DNA of 64,000 nucleotides from assembly GCF_021166585.1 (NCBI RefSeq), contig NZ_JAJOZE010000005.1:62001-126000 (forward strand). Direction: 5' to 3'. Position numbers and translations under genes: made by a program. This document shows positions 8,003-17,524 of the stretch, piece after piece. The stretch's first letter is position 1, and every line of letters starts with the position of its first letter. The notes under the pieces are model-generated. The model was not told where the DNA came from, did no database searches, and was given only the letters and a program-made list of their open reading frames with translations. The stretch is from Metabacillus kandeliae (GTDB taxonomy: Bacteria > Bacillota > Bacilli > Bacillales > Bacillaceae).

Positions 8003-8668
8003 TTGCCTAGTTTTTCACACTTTTTTCAGACGCTCGCAGAAAGCAAAAACGTATTTTTCCAAGCGATGCTGCTGACGCTTGAGCTGACTGTTGTCTCTGT
8101 TTTAGTCGGAATTGTCATTGGACTCTTTTTTGCCTTTTTAAAGCTTTCAAAATTAAAGGTGCTTGGTTACATAGCAGATATTTATATTTATCTTGTCAGG
8201 GGAACGCCGCTGATTGTGCAGATTTTTATCCTGTATTTCGGGATCAGCGGAATTTTCCTTTTGCCTGACTTCTGGGCGGCATCGCTTGCTCTTGCGTTTC
8301 ATAACGGCGCCTACATCGCTGAAATTTTCAGAGGAACCATTCAATCCATTGACAAAGGACAGATGGAGGCAGGAAGATCACTCGGGATGTCAAACGGTCT
8401 TACGATGCGCCGCATTATTTTGCCGCAGGCCTTCCGCAGAGCACTGCCGCCGCTCGGCAACCAATTTATCATCGGCCTGAAGGATTCATCTCTCGCAGCC
8501 TTCATCTCCATGAACGAGCTGTTTAATGTCGCCTCAACCATCGGCTCCAACAACTTTGATGAAATGAATTACCTGCTGATCGTTGCAGTTTATTATTTAA
8601 TCCTTGTAGCCATTTTAACGCTGATTGTCAGAGCGATTGAAAACCGCATGGCGATCAGTGACCGATAG
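8003..8668 (+). CDS. Polar amino-acid ABC transporter, permease
   Basis: 221-residue HisM/GlnP-type membrane subunit with about five hydrophobic segments and the conserved coupling region EAGRSLGMSNGLTMRRIILPQAFRRALPP (positions about 125-153). The start is TTG 8003 with GGGGAG just upstream, 21 bp after the binding-protein stop. It is probably a homodimer with the ATPase encoded next. Confidence 0.93.
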   Translation: MPSFSHFFQTLAESKNVFFQAMLLTLELTVVSVLVGIVIGLFFAFLKLSKLKVLGYIADIYIYLVRGTPLIVQIFILYFGISGIFLLPDFWAASLALAFHNGAYIAEIFRGTIQSIDKGQMEAGRSLGMSNGLTMRRIILPQAFRRALPPLGNQFIIGLKDSSLAAFISMNELFNVASTIGSNNFDEMNYLLIVAVYYLILVAILTLIVRAIENRMAISDR

Positions 8669-8680
8669 GGGGAATGAATC

Positions 8681-9418
8681 ATGAGCGAAAGAGAAATGAT
8701 CAGAGTGGAAAAGCTGAATAAATCCTTCGGCAAGCTGCACGTCCTGAAAGACATTGACTTGACCGTTAAGGAAAGTGATGTGGTGTGCCTTGTCGGTGCG
8801 AGCGGAAGCGGAAAAAGCACACTGCTCCGCTGCCTCAATTTTCTCGAAAAAAAAGACAACGGAAAAGTAATCATTGAAGGCAAAGAAGTAACAAAAGAAA
8901 CACATAAGATTGATGAAGTAAGGCAGAAGGTCGGAATGGTGTTCCAGCACTTTCACCTCTTTCCGCACAAAACGGTGATTGAGAATATTATCGAAGCACC
9001 CACACAGGTGAAAAAGCTGTCAAAGGCAGATGCTGTCCGCGAAGCGAAAGAGCTCCTGAAAAAAGTAGGGCTCGAAGACAAAGCAGACGTGTATCCGAAC
9101 AAGCTCTCAGGCGGTCAGAAGCAGCGGGTGGCGATTGCAAGAGCTCTTGCTATGCAGCCTGACATCATGCTGTTCGACGAACCAACATCAGCCCTTGACC
9201 CAGAGCTTGTCGGGGAAGTGCTGCAGACGATGAAGGAGCTCGCTGAAGAAGGGATGACCATGATCATCGTGACCCATGAAATGGGATTTGCCCGCGAAGT
9301 GGCCGACTATATCATCTACATGCACGAAGGGCGAATTGTAGAAACAGGCCATCCCGAAAGCTTTTTTGACAATCCAAAGGAAACAAGAACGAAGGAATTT
9401 TTGGATGCAATGATGTGA
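8681..9418 (+). CDS. Polar amino-acid ABC transporter, ATPase
   Basis: 245-residue ATP-binding subunit. Walker [11 protein letters not shown]-loop FQHFHLFPH, signature LSGGQKQR, Walker [14 protein letters not shown] and the H-loop THEMGF are all intact. It lies 12 bp after the permease and ends the operon at a strong terminator. Closest in style to GlnQ/ArtP-type ATPases; substrate unknown. Confidence 0.95.
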   Translation: MSEREMIRVEKLNKSFGKLHVLKDIDLTVKESDVVCLVGASGSGKSTLLRCLNFLEKKDNGKVIIEGKEVTKETHKIDEVRQKVGMVFQHFHLFPHKTVIENIIEAPTQVKKLSKADAVREAKELLKKVGLEDKADVYPNKLSGGQKQRVAIARALAMQPDIMLFDEPTSALDPELVGEVLQTMKELAEEGMTMIIVTHEMGFAREVADYIIYMHEGRIVETGHPESFFDNPKETRTKEFLDAMM

Positions 9419-9455
9419 AAAAAGCCCCCAGGCGTTTTAGCTTGGGGGCTTTTTG
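9419..9455 (+). terminator. Terminator of the amino-acid ABC operon
   Basis: AAAAAGCCCCCA and TGGGGGCTTTTT form a GC-rich stem with a T run, directly after the ATPase stop. Confidence 0.88.
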
Positions 9456-9473
9456 CGGGGCCGGGCGGCTGCT

Positions 9474-9567
9474 GGTGAAAATGAGTGGCAGTTTGGTGAA
9501 TATAACAGCCTTTTTGGTGAATATTCTCTTTAGTTTGGTGAATATATTGGCTGGTTCGGTAAATATG
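9474..9567. repeat. 21-bp phased array, core GGTGAATAT
   Basis: Five copies of the core begin at 9474, 9495, 9516, 9537 and 9558, exactly 21 bp apart; the first and last are degenerate. Bases between cores vary. It fills the space between the ABC terminator and the end of the convergent collagen-like gene. Confidence 0.85.
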
Positions 9568-9694
9568 GGGCAGAGCCTGGATTGAAAAAGGTGTTATCCC
9601 TTTGCAAAAGTGAATTTTGCGGCAGTATGTGGAGGCAGATCTATTTGTTCGACGTAGAAAACATGCATGCTCTTCAAAAAAGGCTCCTGGTTCA

Positions 9695-11406
<1,712 letters not shown>

Positions 11407-11513
11407 ATATGTTATGAAAAAGTGTGATAGCCGCAACGGCATATGTGCCCCATCATTTTTCTCCCTGCAGCTCTTATAAAAAATGCTATACTATCACCAA
11501 GAAGGTGAACGAG

Positions 11514-12278
11514 ATGAAGGAAAAGCGCTATGAGACAGACTTGTACGAGCCTGTCAGAAGGTATTTTATGAAGAAAGGCTTTGCCGTTAATGGGGAAGTG
11601 AATCATTGTGATGTCACAGCTTTGAAGGATGATGAGCTGGCAATTATAGAACTGAAGCTCCATTTAAATGTGGAACTGCTGACACAGGCGGTGGAGCGGC
11701 AGCGGATGACGGATTTGGTTTATATTGCGATTCCAAAACCAAAGATGCGTCTTCGGTCAAAAAAATGGCTTGCCATTTGCCATTTAATTAAGCGGCTTGA
11801 GCTCGGGCTGATTTTGGTTCAGTTCAGGGAGAATGGAACGGCGGCAGTGGAAGTGGCAATTTCTCCCGCGCGGTTTGATCGGAAGAAAAGCCTCCAAAGA
11901 GGGAAGGCGAAGCGGAAAAAATTGCTGCAGGAAATCAGCGGCCGGAATGGCGATTACAATGTCGGCGGCAGCAGCAAGACCAAAATTCTAACAGCCTACA
12001 AAGAAAACTGCATCCACATTGCCTGCCTTCTGAAAGAACACGGAACTCTTTCGCCGAAGCAGCTGAGAGAGCATGGCACAGGTGCTAAAACCCTGTCTAT
12101 CCTCAATAAAAATTATTACGGCTGGTATGAAAAAGTGGCGAGGGGAAAATATACGCTTAGCCAAAAAGGAACAGAAGAGCTGGCCCATTTTCCGGAGCCT
12201 GCCGCTTTTTATGCAGGAAGTGCAGCAGAGGAGACGGAGAATTATTCGGAAAACAAAACAAAAACGGAGCTTCCATAA
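11514..12278 (+). CDS. DUF2161 protein with PD-(D/E)XK-like motif
   Basis: 254-residue protein that resembles the uncharacterised DUF2161 family. The N-terminal 70 residues carry a nuclease-like pattern: Glu in YETDLYEPV, then HCDVTAL (Asp), then IIELK, the spacing of a PD-(D/E)XK active site. The C-terminal half looks like a winged helix (HIACLLKEHGTLSPKQLREHGTG). The start is ATG 11514 after GAAGGTG; the frame is open further upstream but without a ribosome site. It may bind or cut nucleic acid; no function is established. The C-terminal codons overlap the terminator. Confidence 0.7.
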   Translation: MKEKRYETDLYEPVRRYFMKKGFAVNGEVNHCDVTALKDDELAIIELKLHLNVELLTQAVERQRMTDLVYIAIPKPKMRLRSKKWLAICHLIKRLELGLILVQFRENGTAAVEVAISPARFDRKKSLQRGKAKRKKLLQEISGRNGDYNVGGSSKTKILTAYKENCIHIACLLKEHGTLSPKQLREHGTGAKTLSILNKNYYGWYEKVARGKYTLSQKGTEELAHFPEPAAFYAGSAAEETENYSENKTKTELP

Positions 12279-12296
12279 GAGGAGCTCCGTTTTGTG
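12260..12296. terminator. Shared terminator of convergent genes
   Basis: AAAACGGAGCT and AGCTCCGTTTTG pair around a short loop that contains the DUF2161 stop codon. It can serve both the DUF2161 gene and the ydaG-like gene facing it. Confidence 0.75.
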
Positions 12297-12300
12297 TTGT

Positions 12301-12729
12301 TTACTCTGCCATCTCAAGAGTCTGAGGTGACTCGCCATTTGCGTTCATATAAGTGATTTTTGAAGGTTTGATTTCAAGCACAATGTATTCAGGATCGTTC
12401 GGGCCTTCGAACCATGGCTTCATATGGTCATTCCACAGTTTATGCTTCAGCTCTTCATCATCCCGGATGGAGACTTTTCCTTCGATTTCAACATATTTGT
12501 CACCATAGCCTTCACCGTCATATCCGAGCAGAATATGAACATACGGATTGGACTCAACTTCATCCGCTTTGTGCGTTTCTTTGTTGGTCGGTGTGTAAAG
12601 GGTCAGGCTTTCGTTAAAAAAGGTCATGTAGCGGGAATGCGGCTTATTGTTTTTGACTGTAGCCAGCGTCCCGATTTTATTTTTTTCAATGATGCCAAGA
12701 ATGCTATCTCTTAACTCCTGTTGATTCAT
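12301..12729 (-). CDS. ydaG: General stress protein 26 family, pyridoxamine-phosphate-oxidase fold
   Basis: 142 residues, similar throughout to B. subtilis YdaG: a split beta-barrel flavin-binding fold with the N-terminal IEKNKIGTLATVKNNKPHSRYM and YVEIEGKVSIRDDEE regions. The family binds FMN or related cofactors; the substrate is unknown. YdaG belongs to the SigB general stress regulon, and a SigB-like promoter is present upstream. Monocistronic. Confidence 0.85.
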   Translation of the reverse strand: MNQQELRDSILGIIEKNKIGTLATVKNNKPHSRYMTFFNESLTLYTPTNKETHKADEVESNPYVHILLGYDGEGYGDKYVEIEGKVSIRDDEELKHKLWNDHMKPWFEGPNDPEYIVLEIKPSKITYMNANGESPQTLEMAE

Positions 12730-12764
12730 GCTAACAGCTCCTTTAGAAAAATGGATACTGTTAA

Positions 12765-12791
12765 TGTTCCTTTTCAGAGCAATTCTTAAAC
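12765..12791 (-). promoter_or_regulatory. Possible SigB promoter of ydaG
   Basis: Minus strand GTTTAA is followed after 15 bp by GGAACA, resembling the SigB consensus GTTTAA-N13-15-GGGTAT. The -35 is perfect, the -10 weak. Regulation of the B. subtilis homologue by SigB supports it. Confidence 0.45.
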
Positions 12792-13055
12792 CAAAAGCAG
12801 CCGGTTTGCGTTTTAGGATAGTATTTTGAAGATTAAATAATATATTCCAATATTTTCAAAAGTTGCATTAGTACGGCAGAGGGTCAAAACATCCACAAGA
12901 TGACAGGAATTGTAAGGACGTTCCTCCGTTTGAAATAAGTTATTGCAGAAATTTTCAGAAAATGATTGCTTTTTGTCTCAATAAAGATTAAATTATTCCT
13001 AGAAAGTATAGTTAGAGATTTCAGAATATTATGCAAAAGCGGGTGAGGGATGTTT

Positions 13056-14471
13056 ATGGATTTGTTCAGAAAGAGATCGATTGCTTCATTAATTAAAGAA
13101 ACCGGTCAGAAAAATGTCACACTGAAAAAAGAACTTGGTGCCTTTGACCTGACCATGCTTGGAATAGGAGCCATTATTGGAACGGGGATCTTCGTTCTGA
13201 CAGGTGTTGCGGCCGCTGAGCATGCCGGTCCTGCTCTTATTATTTCATTTGTCATGTCGGCTTTTGCCTGTGTATTTGCTGCACTGTGCTATGCCGAGTT
13301 CGCTTCAACAGTCCCTGTATCAGGGAGTGCCTACACATACAGCTACGCAACGTTCGGCGAGCTGATCGCATGGATACTCGGATGGGATTTGATACTGGAA
13401 TATGGGCTTGCCTCATCAGCGGTTGCTGTTGGGTGGTCCGGCTATTTCCAGGGCTTTCTTGAAGGCTTTGGGGTGCATCTTCCAAAAGCCATCACAGGTG
13501 CCTTCAATCCTGCTGAAGGAACATATGTTAACATTCCGGCAATTTTTGCTGTCTTCCTGATCACGCTTTTGATCACACAGGGTGCGAAAAAATCGGCCCG
13601 CTTCAATGCCATCATGGTTATCATTAAATTAGCAGTTGTTGTGCTATTTATAGCAGTCGGCGTTTGGTACGTAAAGCCGGAAAACTGGACGCCGTTTATG
13701 CCGATGGGCTTCCAGGGTGTAGCGGTAGGAGCCGCAACCGTCTTCTTTGCCTACATCGGATTTGATGCTGTTTCATCTGCTGCAGAGGAAGTAAAAAATC
13801 CTCAGCGCAACATGCCGATCGGCATCATTACCTCGCTTCTGATTTGTACTGTGCTTTATATCGTTGTTTCAGGCATACTGACAGGCATTGTGCCTTATCA
13901 AGAGCTGAATGTAGACAACCCTGTGGCATTTGCTTTGATGTATATCCACAAGGACTGGGTGGCTGGATTGATTTCGCTCGGTGCCATTGCAGGGATGACA
14001 ACAGTGCTTCTCGTCATGATGTACGGCCAGACGCGCTTGTTCTATGCGATCAGCCGTGATGGACTGCTGCCGAAAAGAATGTCCACAGTCAGCGCCAAGA
14101 AGAACACGCCAGTTTTCTCTTCATGGGTGACATTTGTGGCCGTATCCATTTTCGCAGGGCTTGTGCCGCTTGGCCGCCTTGCTGAGCTGACCAATATTGG
14201 CACGCTGTTCGCCTTTATGACCGTATCTATCGGGATTCTGTATCTCCGCAAGAATAAATTGAGCGCAGCCTCTGCCTTTAAAGTGCCGTTTGTACCGGCA
14301 GTGCCGATTCTCGCATTCCTGCTGTGCGGCTACTTAATTATTCAGCTTCCGGCTATTACATGGCAGTTTTTCTTAATCTGGCTCGTAGTCGGCCTTGTCG
14401 TTTACTTCGTTTACGGAAGAAGACACAGCACCCTGAATGGGCAAGAACCGCCGGCGAAAAAGATTGTATAA
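13056..14471 (+). CDS. yfnA: APC family amino-acid permease (YfnA type)
   Basis: About 471 residues with 12 or more hydrophobic segments, cationic amino-acid transporter subgroup. The helix-1 substrate motif GIGAIIGTGIFVLTG is intact. Two in-frame ATGs exist; 13056 is preferred because it is 7 bp from GGTGAGG, whereas 13050 abuts it. Flanked by its own terminator. The substrate is not determinable. Confidence 0.88.
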   Translation: MDLFRKRSIASLIKETGQKNVTLKKELGAFDLTMLGIGAIIGTGIFVLTGVAAAEHAGPALIISFVMSAFACVFAALCYAEFASTVPVSGSAYTYSYATFGELIAWILGWDLILEYGLASSAVAVGWSGYFQGFLEGFGVHLPKAITGAFNPAEGTYVNIPAIFAVFLITLLITQGAKKSARFNAIMVIIKLAVVVLFIAVGVWYVKPENWTPFMPMGFQGVAVGAATVFFAYIGFDAVSSAAEEVKNPQRNMPIGIITSLLICTVLYIVVSGILTGIVPYQELNVDNPVAFALMYIHKDWVAGLISLGAIAGMTTVLLVMMYGQTRLFYAISRDGLLPKRMSTVSAKKNTPVFSSWVTFVAVSIFAGLVPLGRLAELTNIGTLFAFMTVSIGILYLRKNKLSAASAFKVPFVPAVPILAFLLCGYLIIQLPAITWQFFLIWLVVGLVVYFVYGRRHSTLNGQEPPAKKIV

Positions 14472-14477
14472 GGAAGA

Positions 14478-14515
14478 TTCAGGCTGCTGCAGGGAACTGC
14501 GGCAGCCTGTTTTTA
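14478..14515 (+). terminator. Terminator of yfnA
   Basis: CAGGCTGC and GCAGCCTG with an extra inner stem, followed by TTTTT, 6 bp after the stop. Confidence 0.85.
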
Positions 14516-14530
14516 TGGGGGAAGACGAAC

Positions 14531-14705
14531 CGCACATATGCTTTAAAACCCGCATGGATTTTTATAGAGCCGCATAAAAAGAGCCTGAGCTGCATGTGAA
14601 AAACAGAAGCTGCATATAAAATTTAAAAAGCCGCATATAAAATTCCAAAACCTGAAAATAAAAATTTAAAAGCCGCATATAAAACTTCGAAACCCGCACA
14701 TAAAC
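14531..14705. repeat. 20-21-bp phased array, core GCATATAAA
   Basis: Core starts fall at 14532, 14552, 14572, 14592, 14612, 14633, 14654 (degenerate), 14675 and 14696: four 20-bp steps then four 21-bp steps. The same family (GCAAATAAA) recurs at 46930-47123. It fills the interval between two convergent genes. Confidence 0.85.
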
Positions 14706-14802
14706 AGCTTTTTTCGGTTCTTAAAGGGCATCAAAATGAGAACTTAGAGACATTTTTCAACGATTTGGGACCATATCCCCCTAATTTTTGCTCTAACACA
14801 TG

Positions 14803-14841
14803 AAAAAACGCGCCGGATTCACTCAATCCGGCGCGTTTCAT
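14803..14841 (-). terminator. Terminator of kimA
   Basis: Minus strand AACGCGCCGGATT and AATCCGGCGCGTT form a 13-bp stem followed by TTTT. Confidence 0.88.
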
Positions 14842-16664
14842 TATTTGGTAAAACGGTACGGAACCGTTGTTACGATGATATTTTTCCGATAAAGAAGATA
14901 GGTTCTAAGCACAAGGCTTGATTGGTTATGAAGAATGTAGTGCCAGCTTTGCTTTGTAATGAACTGCGGAATCAGAACTGTTACTTCATAATTGTAGTCA
15001 TGAGCTTTTTCATCAATTACGTCAACGATTCGGCCAATCGGACGAATTAAGCTTCGGTATTGAGAGACAAATGTAACGAGCCGGACGTTCGGCTGCCACT
15101 TTTTCCATTTCTCCTCAAACCTTTTTTCGCTTTCCCTGTCAAAGGCAACATAGACGGCAATAACCTGGTCACCGATGCTGTTGGCGTAGTTTAAAGAGTT
15201 TTCGACTACTTTCGTGATGCCGGCAACAGGCAAAATGATCACATTGCCTTCAATCGGCGGAATTTGTTCTTCAGGATTAATGCGCAGCTGCTGCCCGACA
15301 TCATCGTAATGCCTGTGAATCCGCATAAAGATAAAAACGATGATCGGAAGGAAAATCAGTACATACCAGACTTGAGAAAACTTTGTTACAAAGAAAATAA
15401 TCAGGACAGTCAGTGTAATAAGCGCCCCGAGCAGGTTAATGGATAACGGCAGCAGCCAGCCCTTTGGCTTTTCTCTGAGCCACTTGATGATCATCCCAGT
15501 CTGGGAGAGAGTAAATGGAATGAATACGCCTACCGCATAAAGCGGAATCAGCTGTTCCGTTCTTCCTCCTGAGGCAACGATCAAAATAATGGAGCCGATG
15601 CTGAGCGCCAAAATTCCGTTTGAGTACCCGAGTCTGTCCCCGCGAAGCAGGAACATGCGCGGCATGTATTTATCTGTTGCCAGGTTAACGGCAAGCAGCG
15701 GAAATGCCGAAAATCCGGTATTGGCAGCCAATACGAGAATCAAAGCCGTTGTCGCCTGAACGAAAAAGTACATAAAGTTTCGCCCGAAAGTCTGTGCAGC
15801 AATTTGCGAAACAACGGTTTCGTCTGCCTTTGGAGAGATGCCGTACCAGTAGGCAAGGAGTGTAATTCCTGTAAAAAGAACCGCCAGCAGCGCACCCATA
15901 ATCACAAGTGTATTGGCCGCATTCTTCGGAGCAGGCTCCTTAAAGTTCGGGATCGCATTTGAAATGGCTTCAACTCCGGTAAGCGCCGAACAGCCTGATG
16001 CAAATGCCCTCAACAATAGAAACAGGCTGATACCAGGGACAGCTGCGCCGAGCGGAGCATGGGTTTCCGGCGGAACCTGGCCTGTCGCCACCCTGAAAAT
16101 ACCGAACAGGATTAAAACAACAAGGCCGAGAACAAACAAATAAACAGGATAAGCTAAGAATGTCGCTGATTCAGTTAATCCTCTCAGATTGAGAATTGTA
16201 ATGACAATGACCATTATGACCGATATGATAATTCTGTGTTCATGCCATGCCGGAAATGCAGAAGTAATCGCTTCTGTACCGGCAGTTACACTTACCGCAA
16301 CGGTCAAAATGTAATCCACCAGCAAACTGCCGCCGGCAATCAAGCCAGGCGTTACACCGAGATTGGTCTTTGATACAACGTAAGCCCCGCCGCCATGAGG
16401 GTAAGCATGAATGATTTGTCTATATGAAAGAATAAGAGCAGCCAGTAATACCAGGACAGCGACGGCGATCGGAACAGAATACCAGAAAGCGATGAAACCG
16501 ATGGTGGCCAGAACAATCAGGATCTGTTCAGTCCCGTACGCCACAGATGACAGGGCATCTGAAGACAGCACAGCCAGCGCCTTCAGTTTATTCAGGCGCT
16601 GTTCGCCCAACTGGTTGGATTTTAAGGGCTTCCCGATAATTAATCTTTTTAATGTTGAATACAA
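14841..16664 (-). CDS. kimA: KimA high-affinity potassium importer
   Basis: 607 residues, the same length and near-continuous similarity to B. subtilis KimA (YdaO), a K+/H+ symporter of the APC superfamily. The first helix region SSDALSSVAYGTEQ keeps Asp36 and Tyr43 at the KimA positions. About 12 membrane segments are followed by a cytoplasmic C-terminal domain from about residue 455 (NVIILPVAGITKVV onward). The start is TTG 16664 with GGTGAG 5 bp upstream. KimA proteins are inhibited by c-di-AMP, and the B. subtilis gene also has a c-di-AMP riboswitch; here the leader does not show that aptamer. Confidence 0.95.
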   Translation of the reverse strand: MYSTLKRLIIGKPLKSNQLGEQRLNKLKALAVLSSDALSSVAYGTEQILIVLATIGFIAFWYSVPIAVAVLVLLAALILSYRQIIHAYPHGGGAYVVSKTNLGVTPGLIAGGSLLVDYILTVAVSVTAGTEAITSAFPAWHEHRIIISVIMVIVITILNLRGLTESATFLAYPVYLFVLGLVVLILFGIFRVATGQVPPETHAPLGAAVPGISLFLLLRAFASGCSALTGVEAISNAIPNFKEPAPKNAANTLVIMGALLAVLFTGITLLAYWYGISPKADETVVSQIAAQTFGRNFMYFFVQATTALILVLAANTGFSAFPLLAVNLATDKYMPRMFLLRGDRLGYSNGILALSIGSIILIVASGGRTEQLIPLYAVGVFIPFTLSQTGMIIKWLREKPKGWLLPLSINLLGALITLTVLIIFFVTKFSQVWYVLIFLPIIVFIFMRIHRHYDDVGQQLRINPEEQIPPIEGNVIILPVAGITKVVENSLNYANSIGDQVIAVYVAFDRESEKRFEEKWKKWQPNVRLVTFVSQYRSLIRPIGRIVDVIDEKAHDYNYEVTVLIPQFITKQSWHYILHNQSSLVLRTYLLYRKNIIVTTVPYRFTK

Positions 16665-16815
16665 AACTGCTCACCGCCATAGTAAAATACAGAATATTTA
16701 TGTTTGTGCCTATACCCTAAGCGGTCTATTTTCAGACACACTGAGTATAAAATATCATCCCCAATAGCCAGGGGGCTAACCGCGAAGGACACATATTGAA
16801 TTCAATGGAAACACA
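16665..16815 (-). promoter_or_regulatory. Structured kimA leader
   Basis: From a possible promoter (minus strand TTGAAA, 16 bp, TACATT, about 16820-16850) to the start codon there are about 150 nt. The leader can pair GCGGT with ACCGC around an inner CCCC/GGGG hairpin (roughly 16715-16785), followed by further short stems. The hallmark 3' half of the ydaO c-di-AMP aptamer (CAGCTAACCTCG) is absent on this strand. Function unknown. Confidence 0.4.
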
Positions 16816-16902
16816 ATAACTAATGTAACGCAATTTGATTTTTTTTCAAATAGGAAAATCCGAATTTTTTGTGACGTAATATGAAAAAAAGAATTGACAA
16901 AA

Positions 16903-16934
16903 AGCCTTGTTCCTAAAAAAGAAAAAAGGCCTCA
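16903..16934 (-). terminator. Terminator after the 78-residue membrane protein gene
   Basis: Minus strand GGCCTT and AAGGC pair across an A/T-rich loop, followed by TTTTTG. The stem is short, so efficiency is uncertain. Confidence 0.5.
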
Positions 16935-16956
16935 ATTGTACTGGTGCTATTCAGGA

Positions 16957-17193
16957 TTAAATAAACAAATCTGCAGCTGCTCCTGCCAGCAGGAAAATCC
17001 CTAAAATGGCGATCATTTTGCTCTGTTTTTTTTTTCTCCTGTTATCACGCAAGCCGCTGAACACCATGCTGGCCCCGAGAAGAGCGAGTGCAGCTGTAAT
17101 ATAGACATGGCGATCCAATACTATTGCGGCTGCCACCAACAGTAAACCTGCAGCAGCTAGTCCAATGCGCAGAGCTTTTTCCCAAATTGCCAT
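16957..17193 (-). CDS. Small hypothetical membrane protein
   Basis: 78 residues from ATG 17193, preceded by AAAGGGAGAAAGG; the longer frame to 17217 lacks a site. Three hydrophobic stretches (IGLAAAGLLLVAAAIVL, ITAALALLGASMVF, MIAILGIFLLAGAAADLF) separated by a basic turn RDNRRKKKQSK. Family not recognised. Lies downstream of the feo genes on the same strand but beyond their terminator. Confidence 0.6.
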   Translation of the reverse strand: MAIWEKALRIGLAAAGLLLVAAAIVLDRHVYITAALALLGASMVFSGLRDNRRKKKQSKMIAILGIFLLAGAAADLFI

Positions 17194-17266
17194 ACCTTTC
17201 TCCCTTTCCGAAACCATGAAATTACGGACAATTATACCTTACTAATGAGAAATCTGTAAATTAAAG

Positions 17267-17302
17267 GTAAAAAAACAGCCTGCTGAATTGCAGGCTGTCT
17301 TT
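17267..17302 (-). terminator. Terminator of the feo operon
   Basis: Minus strand ACAGCCTGC and GCAGGCTGT pair around AATTCA, followed by seven T. Confidence 0.88.
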
Positions 17303-17305
17303 GAT

Positions 17306-17500
17306 CTATAGTGCATCAGGTTTCGTAAACGACCGGCTGTCTTCCGGCTTGAACTCCTGTACTGTGCAAACTTGTTTGCTGCAGGCTTTGTTGAGTTCAC
17401 AGGACGCGCATTTTCCCATTTTGCTTTTTTGAATATGCTTGAAAATCGTATATCCGGCATAGCCGAAAATTAAAACGCCGATCAAAATGCTGACGAGCAT
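17306..17500 (-). CDS. FeoB-associated Cys-rich membrane protein
   Basis: 64 residues: one membrane helix at the N-terminus (LVSILIGVLIFGYAGYTIF) then a cytoplasmic Cys motif CASCELNKACSKQVC with four cysteines, typical of the small protein encoded after feoB in Firmicutes. The ATG at 17500 is chosen because AGGTGG is 8 bp upstream; a GTG at 17512 is also in frame. It ends the feoA-feoB-orf operon. Presumed to assist ferrous iron uptake. Confidence 0.82.
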   Translation of the reverse strand: MLVSILIGVLIFGYAGYTIFKHIQKSKMGKCASCELNKACSKQVCTVQEFKPEDSRSFTKPDAL

Positions 17501-17524
17501 GTTTTCTACCACCTTTTCTATAGG

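Noticed and set aside
16690-16800. ydaO (c-di-AMP) riboswitch upstream of kimA
   Set aside because: Expected from B. subtilis, and GGCTAACCGCG on the plus strand looked tempting, but it is on the wrong strand and the other conserved blocks are missing.
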